Source: Aphanomyces cochlioides (taxonomy: Eukaryota; Oomycota; Saprolegniomycetes; Saprolegniales; Verrucalvaceae). Taken from it: a DNA stretch of 64,000 nt. Below, one piece after another: positions 46,269 to 57,119 of this stretch. The stretch is from NCBI GenBank assembly GCA_019828595.1, contig JAHQRK010000009.1, positions 1,178,001 through 1,242,000 on the forward strand. The letters run 5' to 3'. Below the pieces are notes generated by a model. It was not told the DNA's origin, ran no database searches, and was given only the letters and a program-made list of their open reading frames with translations. Numbering within the stretch: the stretch's first letter is position 1; every line of letters begins with the position of its first letter. Both the position numbers and the translations under genes were made by a program.

Positions 46269-46763
46269 ATGGTGCGACCTGGGTTCTTTTGTTGCGTCCC
46301 TGGCTGTTCCAACAAGAACGCCATTTCTTCGACGTATATCAAGGGTCACTTTGATGGCCAACACAAGAATCTTCCTTGGAGCTCCCTTGTCCGCCGACAT
46401 TTCACCAAGAAGGTGAGAGACCCTTCTGCCCAACACCCTTTTCCAGAGAATGGGACGACTACTACGAATGATGACAACTCAAACAAAGACAGCGATGACG
46501 ACTGCCTTGAAGAAACAAGTTTCCCGTCGTTCCCCAACCGCTCACAAGAAAAGCTCGTGGCAACTCTGACATTTTTGCGCCGTCAACCCAAGAAAAAACA
46601 AGTTGAGCTTGTTATGTCAATGCTTATGGCAATTTGCGACGCGTTACCAATTGGTCATCTTGAAGCCATGGGTCTTGAACAAGAAAACGTCGATGCTGCG
46701 GTTGCTGCCGAACTTGAAGATGAAGAAAGCAATGGAGCCCCCCGTGCAAACGCAAGCGAGTAA
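46269..46763 (+). CDS. C2H2-like zinc finger protein, unknown role
   Basis: 164 residues from ATG at 46269. The N-terminus has CCVPGCSNKNAISSTYIKGH followed by FDGQHK, a C-x4-C ... H-x4-H finger. The middle is acidic and Asn/Asp-rich (TTTTNDDNSNKDSDDD); the C-terminal part is helical (FLRRQPKKKQVELVMSMLMA) with an acidic tail. The ORF is undamaged, unlike most neighbours. TTCATTTTAAGATTG just upstream (46251-46265) resembles an oomycete initiator. It converges on the three-exon gene at 46860-48113; both may belong to one mobile element or be host genes. Confidence 0.55.
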   Translation: MVRPGFFCCVPGCSNKNAISSTYIKGHFDGQHKNLPWSSLVRRHFTKKVRDPSAQHPFPENGTTTTNDDNSNKDSDDDCLEETSFPSFPNRSQEKLVATLTFLRRQPKKKQVELVMSMLMAICDALPIGHLEAMGLEQENVDAAVAAELEDEESNGAPRANASE

Positions 46764-46859
46764 ATACCACAGTGTCTATATAGTTTTACATGTAATATTC
46801 TAATTGAATATTTTGTGATCTAATTAATGTAAATACATAACAATTCGAATGACATTTAG

Positions 46860-48113
46860 TCAACACAAGTAAAGTCTTTTGAAATCGTTGAGTATTCCAT
46901 CCAGCATGACATAAAAACATTCAACTGCCTTGTTTGTCGTTTCAGCTGGAGACACAATCTTTCCGAATGAAATGTCAGAAATATTTGAGCAAAACGATAT
47001 TGCTGAAAGGTAGGGATCACTGTCGGTCTTGAATTCACCATGAAGAACCTAAACATAAGTGACCCAGGCAAAGACGGAGTTTCACCTTTCGGCAGATATG
47101 CGCAATCTGATGATACGAAGGGACAGAATGGGGACTTCCTTTTAATTTTGCTCTGACGAGTCGCGACACATGTGATGGAGTGTATGTCTTTGCTGTTTGT
47201 TTAATGAAGTCCTGCACCTACAGCAGTATGAATACCATGTAACATGAGCAAACGTATTAATGGAATACATACAATGCCACACAGATACTATAGTACCGTT
47301 GACAACCCACTGATACACGTGTACCAATACGAAAGCACATATGCAAATGCACATCATTACCTCTTGAGGAATGAGGAGTGAAGCGTGTTCAATGCCATCG
47401 TGGTTCTTATCGTGACGGAAACGCACAAAAACCCATTTTCCAAACAGCACAGTATTGAGCTCACCGTAACAGTCATACGTCTGAAAAGAAAGCTTGTTCC
47501 GTTTTGTTGGTCGGTCAGTCAAGTCCAAACGTTTCTGGTTTTGAACAAGTTGGTCTCTTGTGTCGCTGCGCTGAGAACACTGATAGCGCATTACAAATGC
47601 ATTGTGGGAATTGTGAAAATCCCTCTTCTCCTCTTTTCTGCGATTGCTAGTCATGTCATATACTCTGGTATATGTAACTCTGTACCTGAACTTGTAGTCA
47701 AATGCGTCTGCAAAAGCTTTCCGTACGCGGTCAAATACACGTTGTCGCTCTTCTGGTGACCTCATTGCGAGTTCTTCGACGTGTAAGCACATGAGAAAAA
47801 TGGTGTAACCGCTGTGGTCCAGAACAAATTGCTTCAGGTTGATATCGAATTCTCGGAAACTCTCAAAGTCACGAGGAACGAAGCGTATTTTAGGATCGTA
47901 CAATAAGGAACCATGTGCTGGCCGTCCTCGCTTGATCCTGCACAGTAAATAGGACTTGTAAGGGATGGTCGTTGTTTCATCCATGAATGACGACCAGTGT
48001 CGCAATAGTCCACAGAGTGTGCATCGAATTTGGCAGACCTCGTCGTGTTCTCTAGAGCGCATCAGGTGTCCCAAACACATCAGGTGTTCCAAAATGCCCC
48101 TGACTGGGGGCAT
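46860..48113 (-). CDS. Three-exon gene, possible MULE-like DNA-binding protein
   Basis: Exon 1 47361-48113 (251 codons), exon 2 47086-47217 (44 codons), exon 3 46860-47048 (62 codons plus stop); introns of 143 and 37 nt with GT-AG ends, all phase 0, giving 357 residues. Exon 1 has CQIRCTLCG, a middle part EERQRVFDRVRKAFADAFDY and a RYQCSQR motif with KRNKLSFQTYDCYGELNTVL, which resembles the Cys-rich DNA-binding start of MULE or FAR1-type transposases. Exon 2 (VQDFIKQTAKTYTPSHVSRL) fits the helical region that follows. Exon 3 ends NKAVECFYVMLDGILNDFKR, and no catalytic DDE domain follows. It could be a domesticated or truncated transposase. The splice model is my reading; the family call is tentative. 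Confidence 0.5.
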
Positions 48114-48411
48114 TTATGACGGTCGCCTGGATAGGCGCCGTTCGTTTTAAGGGCTCTTCTGTGAGGCTGTCTTGAGTTGGTTGGACCTCCCACGCACACG
48201 ATTTGGAGTTCAGAACACCTTGTTAGTTGGCTGAGGTTAATTCTAAACTGACTAGCAATCCTCTGTAGCTTCTACATTTGTTCGATCTTGGCGGTAGATA
48301 GAAGGATTTAGCCAGTTGGTCAACGTCTTCAAACGTCTTCATAGAACATTGACATTGTGATCTTCAAAACCGTCACTCATTTACCAGCCATTCAGGTGTG
48401 TTCATGTGTTT

Positions 48412-48499
48412 AGCCAATCAGAGTTCTGTCATATTTTTAGCCAATCAAAGGACTTTTCATGTTTAGCCAATCAAAATGCTTTATATTTGAACCAATCAG
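48412..48499. promoter_or_regulatory. Four CCAAT boxes at 26-27-bp spacing
   Basis: AGCCAATCA occurs at 48412, 48439 and 48465, and ACCAATCAG at 48491, in a degenerate tandem repeat. It lies about 300-390 bp upstream of the minus-strand gene at 48113 and could be a CCAAT-factor promoter array for it, or simply a short satellite. Confidence 0.5.
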
Positions 48500-48560
48500 A
48501 TTCATTCATTCTTTTACTCAATCATCTACACTGTACACCAAGAGCCGTAAAATAGTACTA

Positions 48561-50132
48561 CAGTCAACTCCATCAGTAGGGACCCCCATTAAAATAAATG
48601 TACCTCTATATTTTATAAAATATTTTATTATAAAGGTTTACTGCAAATCTATATTACCCAACGTTAAGTTCAGAGAAACGCAAAACGAGCAACTCCTCTG
48701 GCTCGTATTGAGCAACATACCGCACATGCCTCCAGCAATTGGAAATGATTTGCGCTGAGACCTCACTCCACGCCTCATACAACCACTGTAGGCTTTCATG
48801 AAGAGTTCATTTGTATGGGTTGACGACACCGGCATCAGATCTTTCAACAGCGTTCTGCATCAGCTTCGCTTTGTGACGCTTTTTGGTTGCGGCAATTATG
48901 CCGGCGTCTTGTGGCTGAAGCAGTGACGTTGTATTAACTGGTAGAAAGTGCAGCTTGACATTACTCATCGGCTTGACTTCTTTATGAGTAGAAACATTGT
49001 CAAGAAGAAGCAAGATTTTGCGATTCTCTCTCGCCATGACTTCGTTCAAGTTTTCAAGCCAATCCTCGAAGATACGAGTCATCCAAGACTTTTTGTTGCT
49101 ACAGTAAGTAAAACCATGCTCCCGTGGAGATTTACCATTGAAACAGCGTGGTCAAGCAGCAGATCCAATGACAAGAGGGGGGAGTTTTTCACTTCCATCG
49201 GCATTCGCCGTGAACAAGACGGACACTCGCTTCTTGGACAGCTTCTTCCCTGCTCTAGGTTTTGTTGCAAGCCAACGGTTTGGTTCAGCGTTCCATGGTA
49301 AGCCCGACTCGTCACAATTGAAAATGTCTCGCAATTGATAGGATTCAGTAAGCTTCATCAACTCCGGGACGGCTTGTTTTGCTGCTTTAAAGTCGGCATT
49401 TCCACTTTCACCATGCAAAATGAACTCACGAATGTTGTGGCGCTTCTTGAAGCCAGTCAACCAGCCGCTGGACAGCTTCAAATCGAGCTGATTCCCCATG
49501 CTTTGTAGAATGCGTTCAGCCTTCGTAGTAACTATTTGTCCAGATAACGCAATGCCGTCTTTTTCTTTGTTTTGAAACCACGACCAAAGTTCTGTTTCCT
49601 ACTCGAGTGAAGCAAACGGATGAAATTGCTTCCTGTCGGATTGCAATTGATCAGTGTCCAAGCCAAGGAGACGCGACTTGGTTTGGAGAATTCGAGTGAT
49701 GGTGGACTTCATCGGTGGTTTATTGAGCTTAAATTCACGTGTCGCCCAAACGACAAGATCACTTCGAGTCCAATGCGGATTCTGTTCTTGGACTTTGACT
49801 ATAGTAATCTTCTGTTTGATTGTCAAATGCTGGCGCATGGTCAATCAAGAAAGAATGTGAATGCACACGGGCCTCTATCGATTGACTCCACCTCAAAACA
49901 ATGACCATTCATTTAGATTTTTGAATTGCGTGATATCTTCAATCTCTTATACCTTTCATATATGAAAGCCTCTTATATGTTTTACCTTCGATGGTGTTGC
50001 TGAGGTGCTGTCCTCATTGTTCGATCGTGAAATTGCCTCAGTATCGTGAAACCTTATGATATTATACCTTTCTGTTTTGAATTCTCTATAAATTAATATT
50101 GGCTGAGGGGTCCTTACTGGTAGAGTTGACTG
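48561..50132. mobile_element. Tigger-like pogo element, 1572 bp
   Basis: Inverted repeats CAGTCAACTCCATCAGTAGG and complement of CAGTCAACTCTACCAGTAAG, both running on to GACCCC, are flanked by TA (48559-48560 and 50133-50134). The CAGTCAACTC end is characteristic of pogo/Tigger elements. It contains one broken transposase gene on minus. Confidence 0.88.
48807..49844 (-). pseudogene. Tigger-like pogo transposase with two nonsense codons
   Basis: One frame runs through the whole gene. The N-terminal CENP-B/Psq-type helix-turn-helix reads HLTIKQKITIVKVQEQNPHW and KSTITRILQ; a TAG follows at about 49597. The second DNA-binding half reads SSGWLTGFKKRHNIREF. The catalytic core has IFNCDESGLPW (first Asp), a TGA at about 49151, KILLLLDNVSTHK (second Asp) and TTSLLQPQDAGIIAATK (third Asp). 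It ends at 48807. Two point nonsense mutations and no frameshift mean a fairly young death. Confidence 0.85.
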
Positions 50133-50379
50133 TAGTAGGTAATCCATCGAGCGCTCAAATTTTCCAGGAGAGAGGGACGTCCTTGGACAGGCGAACACTT
50201 GTTCACTCCAATACACGTGGTACCATGAAACCAAGCCATGGCTTCTTTTGTGAGTTGTGACAAATTTTGAGTTACTTGTGCACAAATCCCACCTTGTCCT
50301 TATGATACGCTCTATAATAGAGACGGACAAGGGAATCCAGGGTTCATTTCTTCTTCCGCAAGCCATACTTACGAGCGCC

Positions 50380-52078
50380 ATGTTGCTGGGAGCTGACTAC
50401 ACAGCCTTTGGGATTGCTGCTGCTGCCAGTGCTATCCTTGTGGTGACGCTACTTCTTCGCTTGTTGTCGAAAGCTCGCCAACTGAGTCATATTCCTCAGC
50501 CTCCCTCAACCAGCTTTTTGTTTGGCCATGCGTATGACTTGTTTTACTGAGAGGTTTATGAATACTTTGTAGGCTCGAGACGACGGGAGCTATATCCAAC
50601 TGGAAAACTCGTGGCAACTATCCCGAGCCATTCTTGTCCTGGGTCAAGCAATATGGTGGTGCGATTTACTTGCGCCAATTTCTCGAACACGCTGTGCTGT
50701 TCACGGATCCAGCGGCCCTTCGGCATATTTTTGTCTCGAATGGCCCCAATTACCCAAGGCAACCCATCGCGATGAAATATTTTCGAGTACGCACTGATGT
50801 TTTACTCGTTTCTGAAGTTATCGTAGGACAAGAATTTGGGGGGAAGTTTGAGTGGCGTGGAGGGAAAACAGCATGATACCCTTCGCAAGTGGATGAATCC
50901 TCTCTTCACCGTCTCCAGTATCAAATCTTTCATTGGAATATTCAACAGCCAGACACAGCTCTACTGTCAAAATGTCCTCGACCCTGCGTGCGACAACAAA
51001 GCACCAATCGACCTTTCAACAGGTAAGACCTTGAGATCATTAGTCGTCTAATAGCTCCCAGTGCTTTCCAAATTGATGCTGTCCATAACTGGGTTGACTG
51101 TACTGGGGATTAATTTCGACGAAGTTCCTACCGCTCTTGAGGCGTACGAGCGAAGTATGATAGCAGTTAGCCCTCTCATGATCATTGGAATGATGACTAT
51201 CCCTGGCTTTTTGAGTTTCCCACTACCAAGTTTGATGAAACGCCGCAAATTTCAAGCTACCTTAAAGCAAATTGTCAAGAAAATCATCCAGGACAAACTT
51301 GCAGCTTCGTCATCAGAGAAACCCAAAGATTTACTCGACATGATGCTTCCCCATTCGACAGTCGATGAGGCGGTCGCCCACACGGTTACATTTATTTCAG
51401 GTGGTTATGACACGTCGAGCAGCTCTCTCAGCTTTGTCTTTGGAACTTTGGCCTCCCACTCCAAAGCCGTTGCTGCTATTCGCTCAGAATACAACAATGT
51501 CATATCGAAGCACGGCTCGTTGACCTCATGGGAGGCTGTGGCAGAGCTCACGTATACTCGAGCAGTTATCCAAGAAACGATGCGAATCAACGCTATTGCC
51601 CCGGGGACTATTCATCGAGTTGCTGAGGCCGACGACCACGTTCCAATGTCCGGTGGCTCAACAGTGTTCATTCCTAAGGTAAGGATTTCTACCATGTCTA
51701 CTCAAAACAGAATTTTAGGGCACTACCATCAGTACAAACATAGCAGCGATGCACCGCAATCCCAAATACTGGCAGGATCCTGAATCCTTTATCCCAAATC
51801 GTTTCATTGAAGACTCGTCCGAATGGAATGCCGACTTGGCCCTTCGAGGAGGCAAGCCGCATGCCTTTCACTACATGCCATTCAGTTTCGGGAACAAGAA
51901 CTGCATTGGGCAGCGGTTTGCCATGGTGGAAATGCAAATCATTGTAGCTACCCTTGTGAGCAAATACGACTTTATCCCGACATCCAAGACGGACATGCGT
52001 CAAGGGTTTGGCGGAGTGACAATCAGACCCGCGAACTTGGAGATGACAGTTCGGCGAGTCATTCCGTCTTGTGCCTAA
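50380..52078 (+). CDS. Cytochrome P450 monooxygenase (copy D), intact
   Basis: Five exons: 50380-50531, 50573-50786, 50827-51022, 51062-51678, 51719-52078, with 39-41-nt GT-AG introns; 512 residues, normal for a microsomal P450. It has an N-terminal membrane helix (IAAAASAILVVTLLLRLL), a proline-rich hinge (HIPQPPSTSF), an oxygen-activating I-helix (SGGYDTSS, Asp about 304 and Thr 305), K-helix ExxR (QETMR, about 359-362) and the heme loop FSFGNKNCIG with Cys about 455. It should sit on the ER membrane facing the cytosol, use a P450 reductase and hydroxylate a small lipophilic substrate, unknown here. The start is chosen because copies E and F align there (MLGANY, MFGANY). No lesion seen. Confidence 0.9.
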
Positions 52079-52667
52079 GAATGTCCAAGTTATTCTGCAT
52101 AAAATGGATTTCTGTGAATATCAATAGCCTGAATGGACCACGCGCTTTGGATCTGCCTTTCCTTGAGCACAAGGAAGATCAACTCATCGCACTACTGCTT
52201 CATGCTCAGGGAAAGCAACAAGTACACTGTAAATTTAGTGTCTACGCAGCAATCCACCTATTGGATTTACCGTACATGCCATGTTTTGCGCGTTGAGAGC
52301 TCAAACCACTGAGAGGTTTGGAGACTATTGAAGGTGAAAACCGATCGAAGGAGCTTCAGTACCTACCCCAAGAGCGTTGGAATGCCTGCAATCCGTTCAA
52401 ACGGAATTAAAGCACTATGAATCTCTGCCAAAGGGATGAAAGAGCGAAGCTGGAGAGCCATTTCAGAAAGTCCATTGTCTTATAACCCCAAACGTTGCGC
52501 AAGTATTTGGTAATACCAACAGTTATGCATTCCAAGTTGGTATGCATAAACATTTGAGGTTTTCCACTGGGGAGCTGAGCTTAATGATGCACCGAATGTT
52601 CTCAAGACGGACGGACAGGACCAGAAAAATATCTTCAATGGATGGTCTCATTGCTAACTATATCACG

Positions 52668-52795
52668 ATGTTGGGAGATAATTACTCAACCTAATACTGC
52701 TGTCTGTACTATCCTCATGGTGACTCTACTTCTTCACGTCTTGTACAAAGTACGCCAGCTTAGTCATCTTGTTCAACATCCGCCGTGTGCCATCG
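52668..52795 (+). pseudogene. Cytochrome P450 exon-1 relic
   Basis: Starts MLGDNYST, then after a shift NTAVCTILMVTLLLHVLYKV and RQLSHLVQHPP, matching the membrane helix and hinge of copy D exon 1. No later exons follow; it is a tandem-duplication leftover between copies D and E. Confidence 0.75.
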
Positions 52796-53266
52796 ATTTC
52801 GTAGAAATCATAGTGTCTTATCACACTGACGACATGTAGCTTCGCCATGTGGCTGTTCGTCGTGTTCTCATTTCCACGCATTAACCCGCGAAAAAGTTAC
52901 CCAAGGATTGTTTCGTGTAACTCTCGTATTTCAAATGAGGTGCCAGAACTGATAAAGTGGCTTATCAACCATTGTGCAACGTTTGAGTTAGCTATTGCAT
53001 GATCTTCTAGAAACTCTAAGCTGCATTTTGACACCTTAAACTCCTCCTGAAGTGCTCTCAATCAAAAGTTATGGCGCATGGACTGACGCGCATGACATCA
53101 AATCTCCAAAAATGTCATTTTGAGATATTTGTACCTTTCGATAGCGCTTTTTATGCAGAATCGCATGATAATGTTCTTTTCGATTGTTTCGAACTACAAG
53201 ACATACAAATTCCTCGAAACATTGTCAGGAAATGTTTTTTACAGATGTTTAAAACAAATCGATGTC

Positions 53267-53390
53267 ATTAAGACTGATTTTGATTTCGTGAGTGTCAATT
53301 AGACTGATTTTGATTTCCGCATTGACATTTAGCTACTTTTTGATTTCCGCGGCGGCAATAAGGCTGATTTTGTTTTGAAGACTGAAGAAA
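53267..53390. repeat. Minisatellite, four units of about 31 bp
   Basis: Degenerate copies of AGACTGATTTTGATTTC followed by a variable 14-bp part. It lies just beyond the 3' end of the minus-strand transposase gene. Confidence 0.75.
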
Positions 53391-53403
53391 TCTCTTATTC
53401 AAT

Positions 53404-54272
53404 CTACAACTGCACAGCTTCCAAGTCGTCTTCTTCCTCTGCGACGCCCGACGCTACAATTTCAAATGAAGGGTTATCGTCTGTGCTTGTTGGCACCAGC
53501 TCAATGCGTTTGTTTGGCTGAACAGCTTTTAATCTTGCACTTCTCGCCCGAGCTCGTGTCATTTTTGTCTTCATGGCCATATCCAAGTCATCTTGGCTCG
53601 GCTTCTTGTACAGCACATCGTCTTGCCACTGTTGTGGAACATAAGGACGAATCGTTTTGAATAAATCGCATATCTTCTCCTGGTTCACTTTTGGCTTAGA
53701 TAGTGGCTTCAAATTGTCTTCAAGGCTTTGAGCTCTAGATGCTTGAGATTTTCTCAAATTTTGCACGACATGCTCAGCATCAGGACGAACGCAGCATGAA
53801 ACAATACCAGGTCTCTCTCGAGTCATCCGAAAAATTTGGTACGACTGAATTCCTTTTAGATCACTGTACACTGACAATAATGCCCCCTTAAAGTCCATAA
53901 AAGGTTGCGAATGATCTTCGAGCGAGATACAATTGCTTACTGAATTTGCCTCGGCAACAATATCGTACAAATGATTCATTGTCCATGCTTCAGATACATT
54001 GTAACGTCGACGAATTGCACCAAATCCGCGATCACATGCATTTTTCGTGTGACCCCGCACAAGGAAATTGTATTCAATATCCTACACGCCAAATGAGTTT
54101 CAGCATGAACGACAATTACCTTTAATTTTCCATTGTCCACAAGCGAAAGCAAATACTTTACGACAATGTTGTTCATGTTTTGTCCACCGCAGTTGTCGGC
54201 TAACAGAACAACTGAGTCATTGGGTCTTGATTCACCATGTAAAACATTTGAATTGAGAAACTTGTGAAGCAT
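53404..54272 (-). pseudogene. DUF7869-type transposase, C-terminal half
   Basis: Exon 1 part 54120-54272 (VVLLADNCGGQNMNNIVVKY) and exon 2 53404-54081 (DIEYNFLVRGHTKNACDRGF..., then a long charged tail ending EEEDDLEAVQL). The 38-nt intron (54082-54119, GT-AG) restores the frame exactly, so the splice is convincing. ADNCGGQNxN followed by GHTKNxCDRxF is the signature of the DUF7869 transposase-like family. The N-terminal half with the first catalytic residue is missing; a stop lies just upstream of 54272 and copy E begins 94 bp further on. It is therefore truncated although its remaining reading frame is intact. Confidence 0.7.
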
Positions 54273-54344
54273 GGAAAAACTGACACAGCATCCTTAATTA
54301 TAACTGTACATTATGACGCATGACAAGGACAAGCGAATCTAGTC

Positions 54345-54365
54345 ACATTTTGTCTTTGACAAGCT
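54345..54365 (+). promoter_or_regulatory. Initiator-type core promoter of P450 copy E
   Basis: GTCACATTTTGTCTTTGACA immediately before the ATG at 54366. It matches the sequence before copy F and resembles the oomycete initiator. Confidence 0.5.
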
Positions 54366-56050
54366 ATGGTAACAATCGCCTCGATGTTGGGAGCTAACTA
54401 CTTGACCTTGGAAATTGCCACTGCAACGAGTGCTGTCTTCCTAACGACGCTTGTTCTCCGCATCTTGTGGAAAGCACGGCAATGGAGTCATCTTCCCCAG
54501 CCTCAGCCATCCAGCTTCTTGTTTGATCTATTGACGACTTGTAGATTCGACACGTGGGGAAGTATTGCGCAGTGGAAAACTCGAGGCAATTACCCCGAGC
54601 CATTCTTATCGTGGATCAAGCAGTACGGTGGTGCGATCCACTTGCGTGAAGTCCATGAGCATGTTGTGCTCTTCTCGGACCCAGCGGCGCTGCAGCATAT
54701 TCTCGTCTCGAAAGGTACCAACTATCCAAGGAAACCTATCGTGATGGCGTATCTCCGAGTATGGGCTAAAGTCTAATTTACCTCTAACGTTTCTGTAGGA
54801 TAAAAATTTGGGAGAAAGCTTAAGTAGCGTGGATGGAAAGCAGCATGACGTCTATCGCAAGTGGATGAATCCTCTCTTCACTGTCTCCAACATCAAGTCT
54901 TTCATTGGAATATTCAATAGTCAGACACAGCTCTACTGTCAAAACGTCCTCGAACCTGCTTGCGATGACAATGTACCAGTAAACCTTTCGAAAAGTAAGT
55001 GCTTGAATCCTGCATTCCTCTGACTGGGCGCAGTGCTTGGTAGATTGATGCTGTCGATCGTTGGGATGACCGAACTTGGCTTCAAATTCGACGAGTCCCC
55101 TGTTGCTCTCGAAGCATATGAGCAAAGTATGATTGTGATTAGCCCACTCATGCTAATTGGAACGATGAACATCCCTGCGTTCTTGAGTTTCCCAATACCA
55201 AGCTTGATTAAACACCACAAAGCCCAAGCTACCCTCAAGCACATTATCAAGGAAATCATTCAAGACAAACGGACAGCTTCGCCTTCAGAAAAGCCCAAGG
55301 ACTTACTCGACATGATGCTTCCCCATTCCACAATCGACCAGGCCGTAGCCCACACTGTCTCATTCATGACGGGTGGATATGACACATCAAGCAACACTCT
55401 TGGGATTGTCTTTGGAACTTTGGCCTCCCACCCTAAAGTTGTTGCTGCTGTTCGCGCCGAGTACAACAAAGTTATCTCACATAATGGATCGTTGAACTCA
55501 TGGGAAGCTGTGAATGAGCTCACGTATACTCAAGCTGTTATCCAAGAAACAATGCGAGTCAATGCTACAGCATTTACGAATGCCCATCGAATTGCTGAGG
55601 CCGACGACCATGTTCCAATGTCGGATGGTTCAACAGTGTTCATACCCAAGGTAAGGATATCTTCTTCGAGTACTCAATAACACTGGCAAGGGCACTACGA
55701 TCTATATGAACATTGCAGCAATGCACCGCAATCCAAAATACTGGACGGAGCCTGTATCCTTTATTCCAGATCGTTTTGTTGATGGTACACCACAGTGGAA
55801 TGCTGATTTGGCTCTTCGACGTGGGAAAACACATGCGTTTCACTACATGCCATTCAGTTTTGGGAGTAAAAGTTGTATCGGACATCGATTTGCCATGGTT
55901 GAGATGCAACTCATTGTCGCTACCCTTGAGAGCAAATACGACTTTATACCGACATTCAAGAAAGACATGCACCAAGCGTTCGGTGGGGTTTCCATCAGAC
56001 CTGTCAACTTGGAGATTATAGTTCGTCGAGTTAGTCTCCCCTGTGCTTGA
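54366..56050 (+). CDS. Cytochrome P450 monooxygenase (copy E), intact, intron 1 lost
   Basis: Four exons: 54366-54758, 54799-54994, 55034-55650, 55691-56050; 521 residues. Exons 3-5 have exactly the family lengths 196, 617 and 360. Exons 1 and 2 are fused: where the others have a 40-50-nt intron after FGHA, this copy reads FLFDLLTTCRFDTWG in frame, with the former acceptor (TTGTAG) still visible. Membrane helix TATSAVFLTTLVLRILW, hinge HLPQPQPSSF, I-helix TGGYDTSS, K-helix QETMR, heme loop FSFGSKSCIG are all present. Alignment with copy F suggests the original start was MLGANY at 54384; an upstream in-frame ATG adds six residues. Role as for copy D; 78 percent-type identity cannot be quoted without alignment, but the proteins are clearly close. 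Confidence 0.87.
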
Positions 56051-57078
56051 AGACATCCACACCAAAGTGTGATCGTCGAACTCCATGAATATAATGTTTA
56101 CATGCGATCCATCAGTTCAGGCAGTAGGGAAAAGGTTTACATTCAACTTTGAATAAACGTAATTCATTTGGCAGTTAATTGACAAATTGGTTCATTTGTG
56201 AGAGCCACGTAATGTCTGCAGGTCGACTCAGCAAAGATTTTTCCATCATTCCATTTTCGTGCATGAGATGATGGATTACCAGGTAAGCGACAGAGGAGAG
56301 AGCGATTAATTAAGCTGCACTACAAGGTCTCTGAAAGCAAGGACAATCATCACAGCGACGACGCTGACTCCGTGAAAAAGGTGAAAAGAAAATATGATTG
56401 CATGACTCTGCACAATTTGTTTATGAATTGAACCTCACAAGACCGTTGACATGCGAAGCGGGCAAAGTGTCGACCAAATGACACGCTGGGTTCGAAACAA
56501 GGCTACAAATACAGTGTAATGTAGATTAGGAGTTGATTTCAACTTTGCACGGTAAAGTTAGTGTCTATGCCGTGCAGAACACTGGAGGACTCATCTGACC
56601 TCGAGCAAAGAAGTGTTCAGTATGCCCCTCTGTAGACACATCGAGCCTTTATCCCACCAGCCAGCTTCCCTCGAGCAGAGATCTCTGTCGAATGTTTATC
56701 GTCGAGAACGAACGCATTTCTCTCAGAGACGTTTGGATTGAAGGTGCTGACCAAACAATGGAGGGACGAAAACCACCCAAAGGGTGTTACTAATTCTTCA
56801 ATGAGTTCAAACAAGAAGTCTAGGGCCGATCACCTGGTCAGCAATGCCCTCTCATGCGACGAGTGACTCCTCGGCAGTTAAAACACTGTAGACGACATTG
56901 GGGCGAAGTTACAAAACTAGAAAGTCGCATCAGAAAGTCTCTTTTCTGCGTATATCTTGCATGCGTCGTCGGCAATTCTTCAGCATTTGATGGCGTATTG
57001 TTCAAACTTTTAAAGATGGATCACCGTCTATAACTACAACTCGGGACATTATGACAGACGAATGTCCAGGAAATTCAG
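56051..57078. other. Spacer between P450 copies E and F
   Basis: No gene seen. A segment near 56545 (GGTAAAGTTAGTGTCTATGC) resembles one at about 52228 downstream of copy D, so flanking sequence was duplicated along with the genes. Confidence 0.5.
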
Positions 57079-57103
57079 GCTCATTTCGTCTTTGACAAGC
57101 TGC
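57079..57103 (+). promoter_or_regulatory. Initiator-type core promoter of P450 copy F
   Basis: GCTCATTTCGTCTTTGACAA closely fits the oomycete consensus (GCTCATTYY plus a T-rich element) about 20-40 nt before the ATG at 57120. Copy E has nearly the same sequence and copy D a weaker version (TTCATTTCTTCTTCCGCAAG, about 50343-50362). Confidence 0.6.
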
Positions 57104-57119
57104 GTTAACATTCGCCACG

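Noticed and set aside
47385..47759. Plus-strand 124-codon ORF
   Set aside because: Antisense to exon 1 of the spliced minus-strand gene at 46860-48113.
45380..48545. 20-bp direct match ATCTACACTGTACACCAAG at about 45382 and 48524 as element ends
   Set aside because: Same orientation, no inverted partner and no target duplication; insufficient to define an element.
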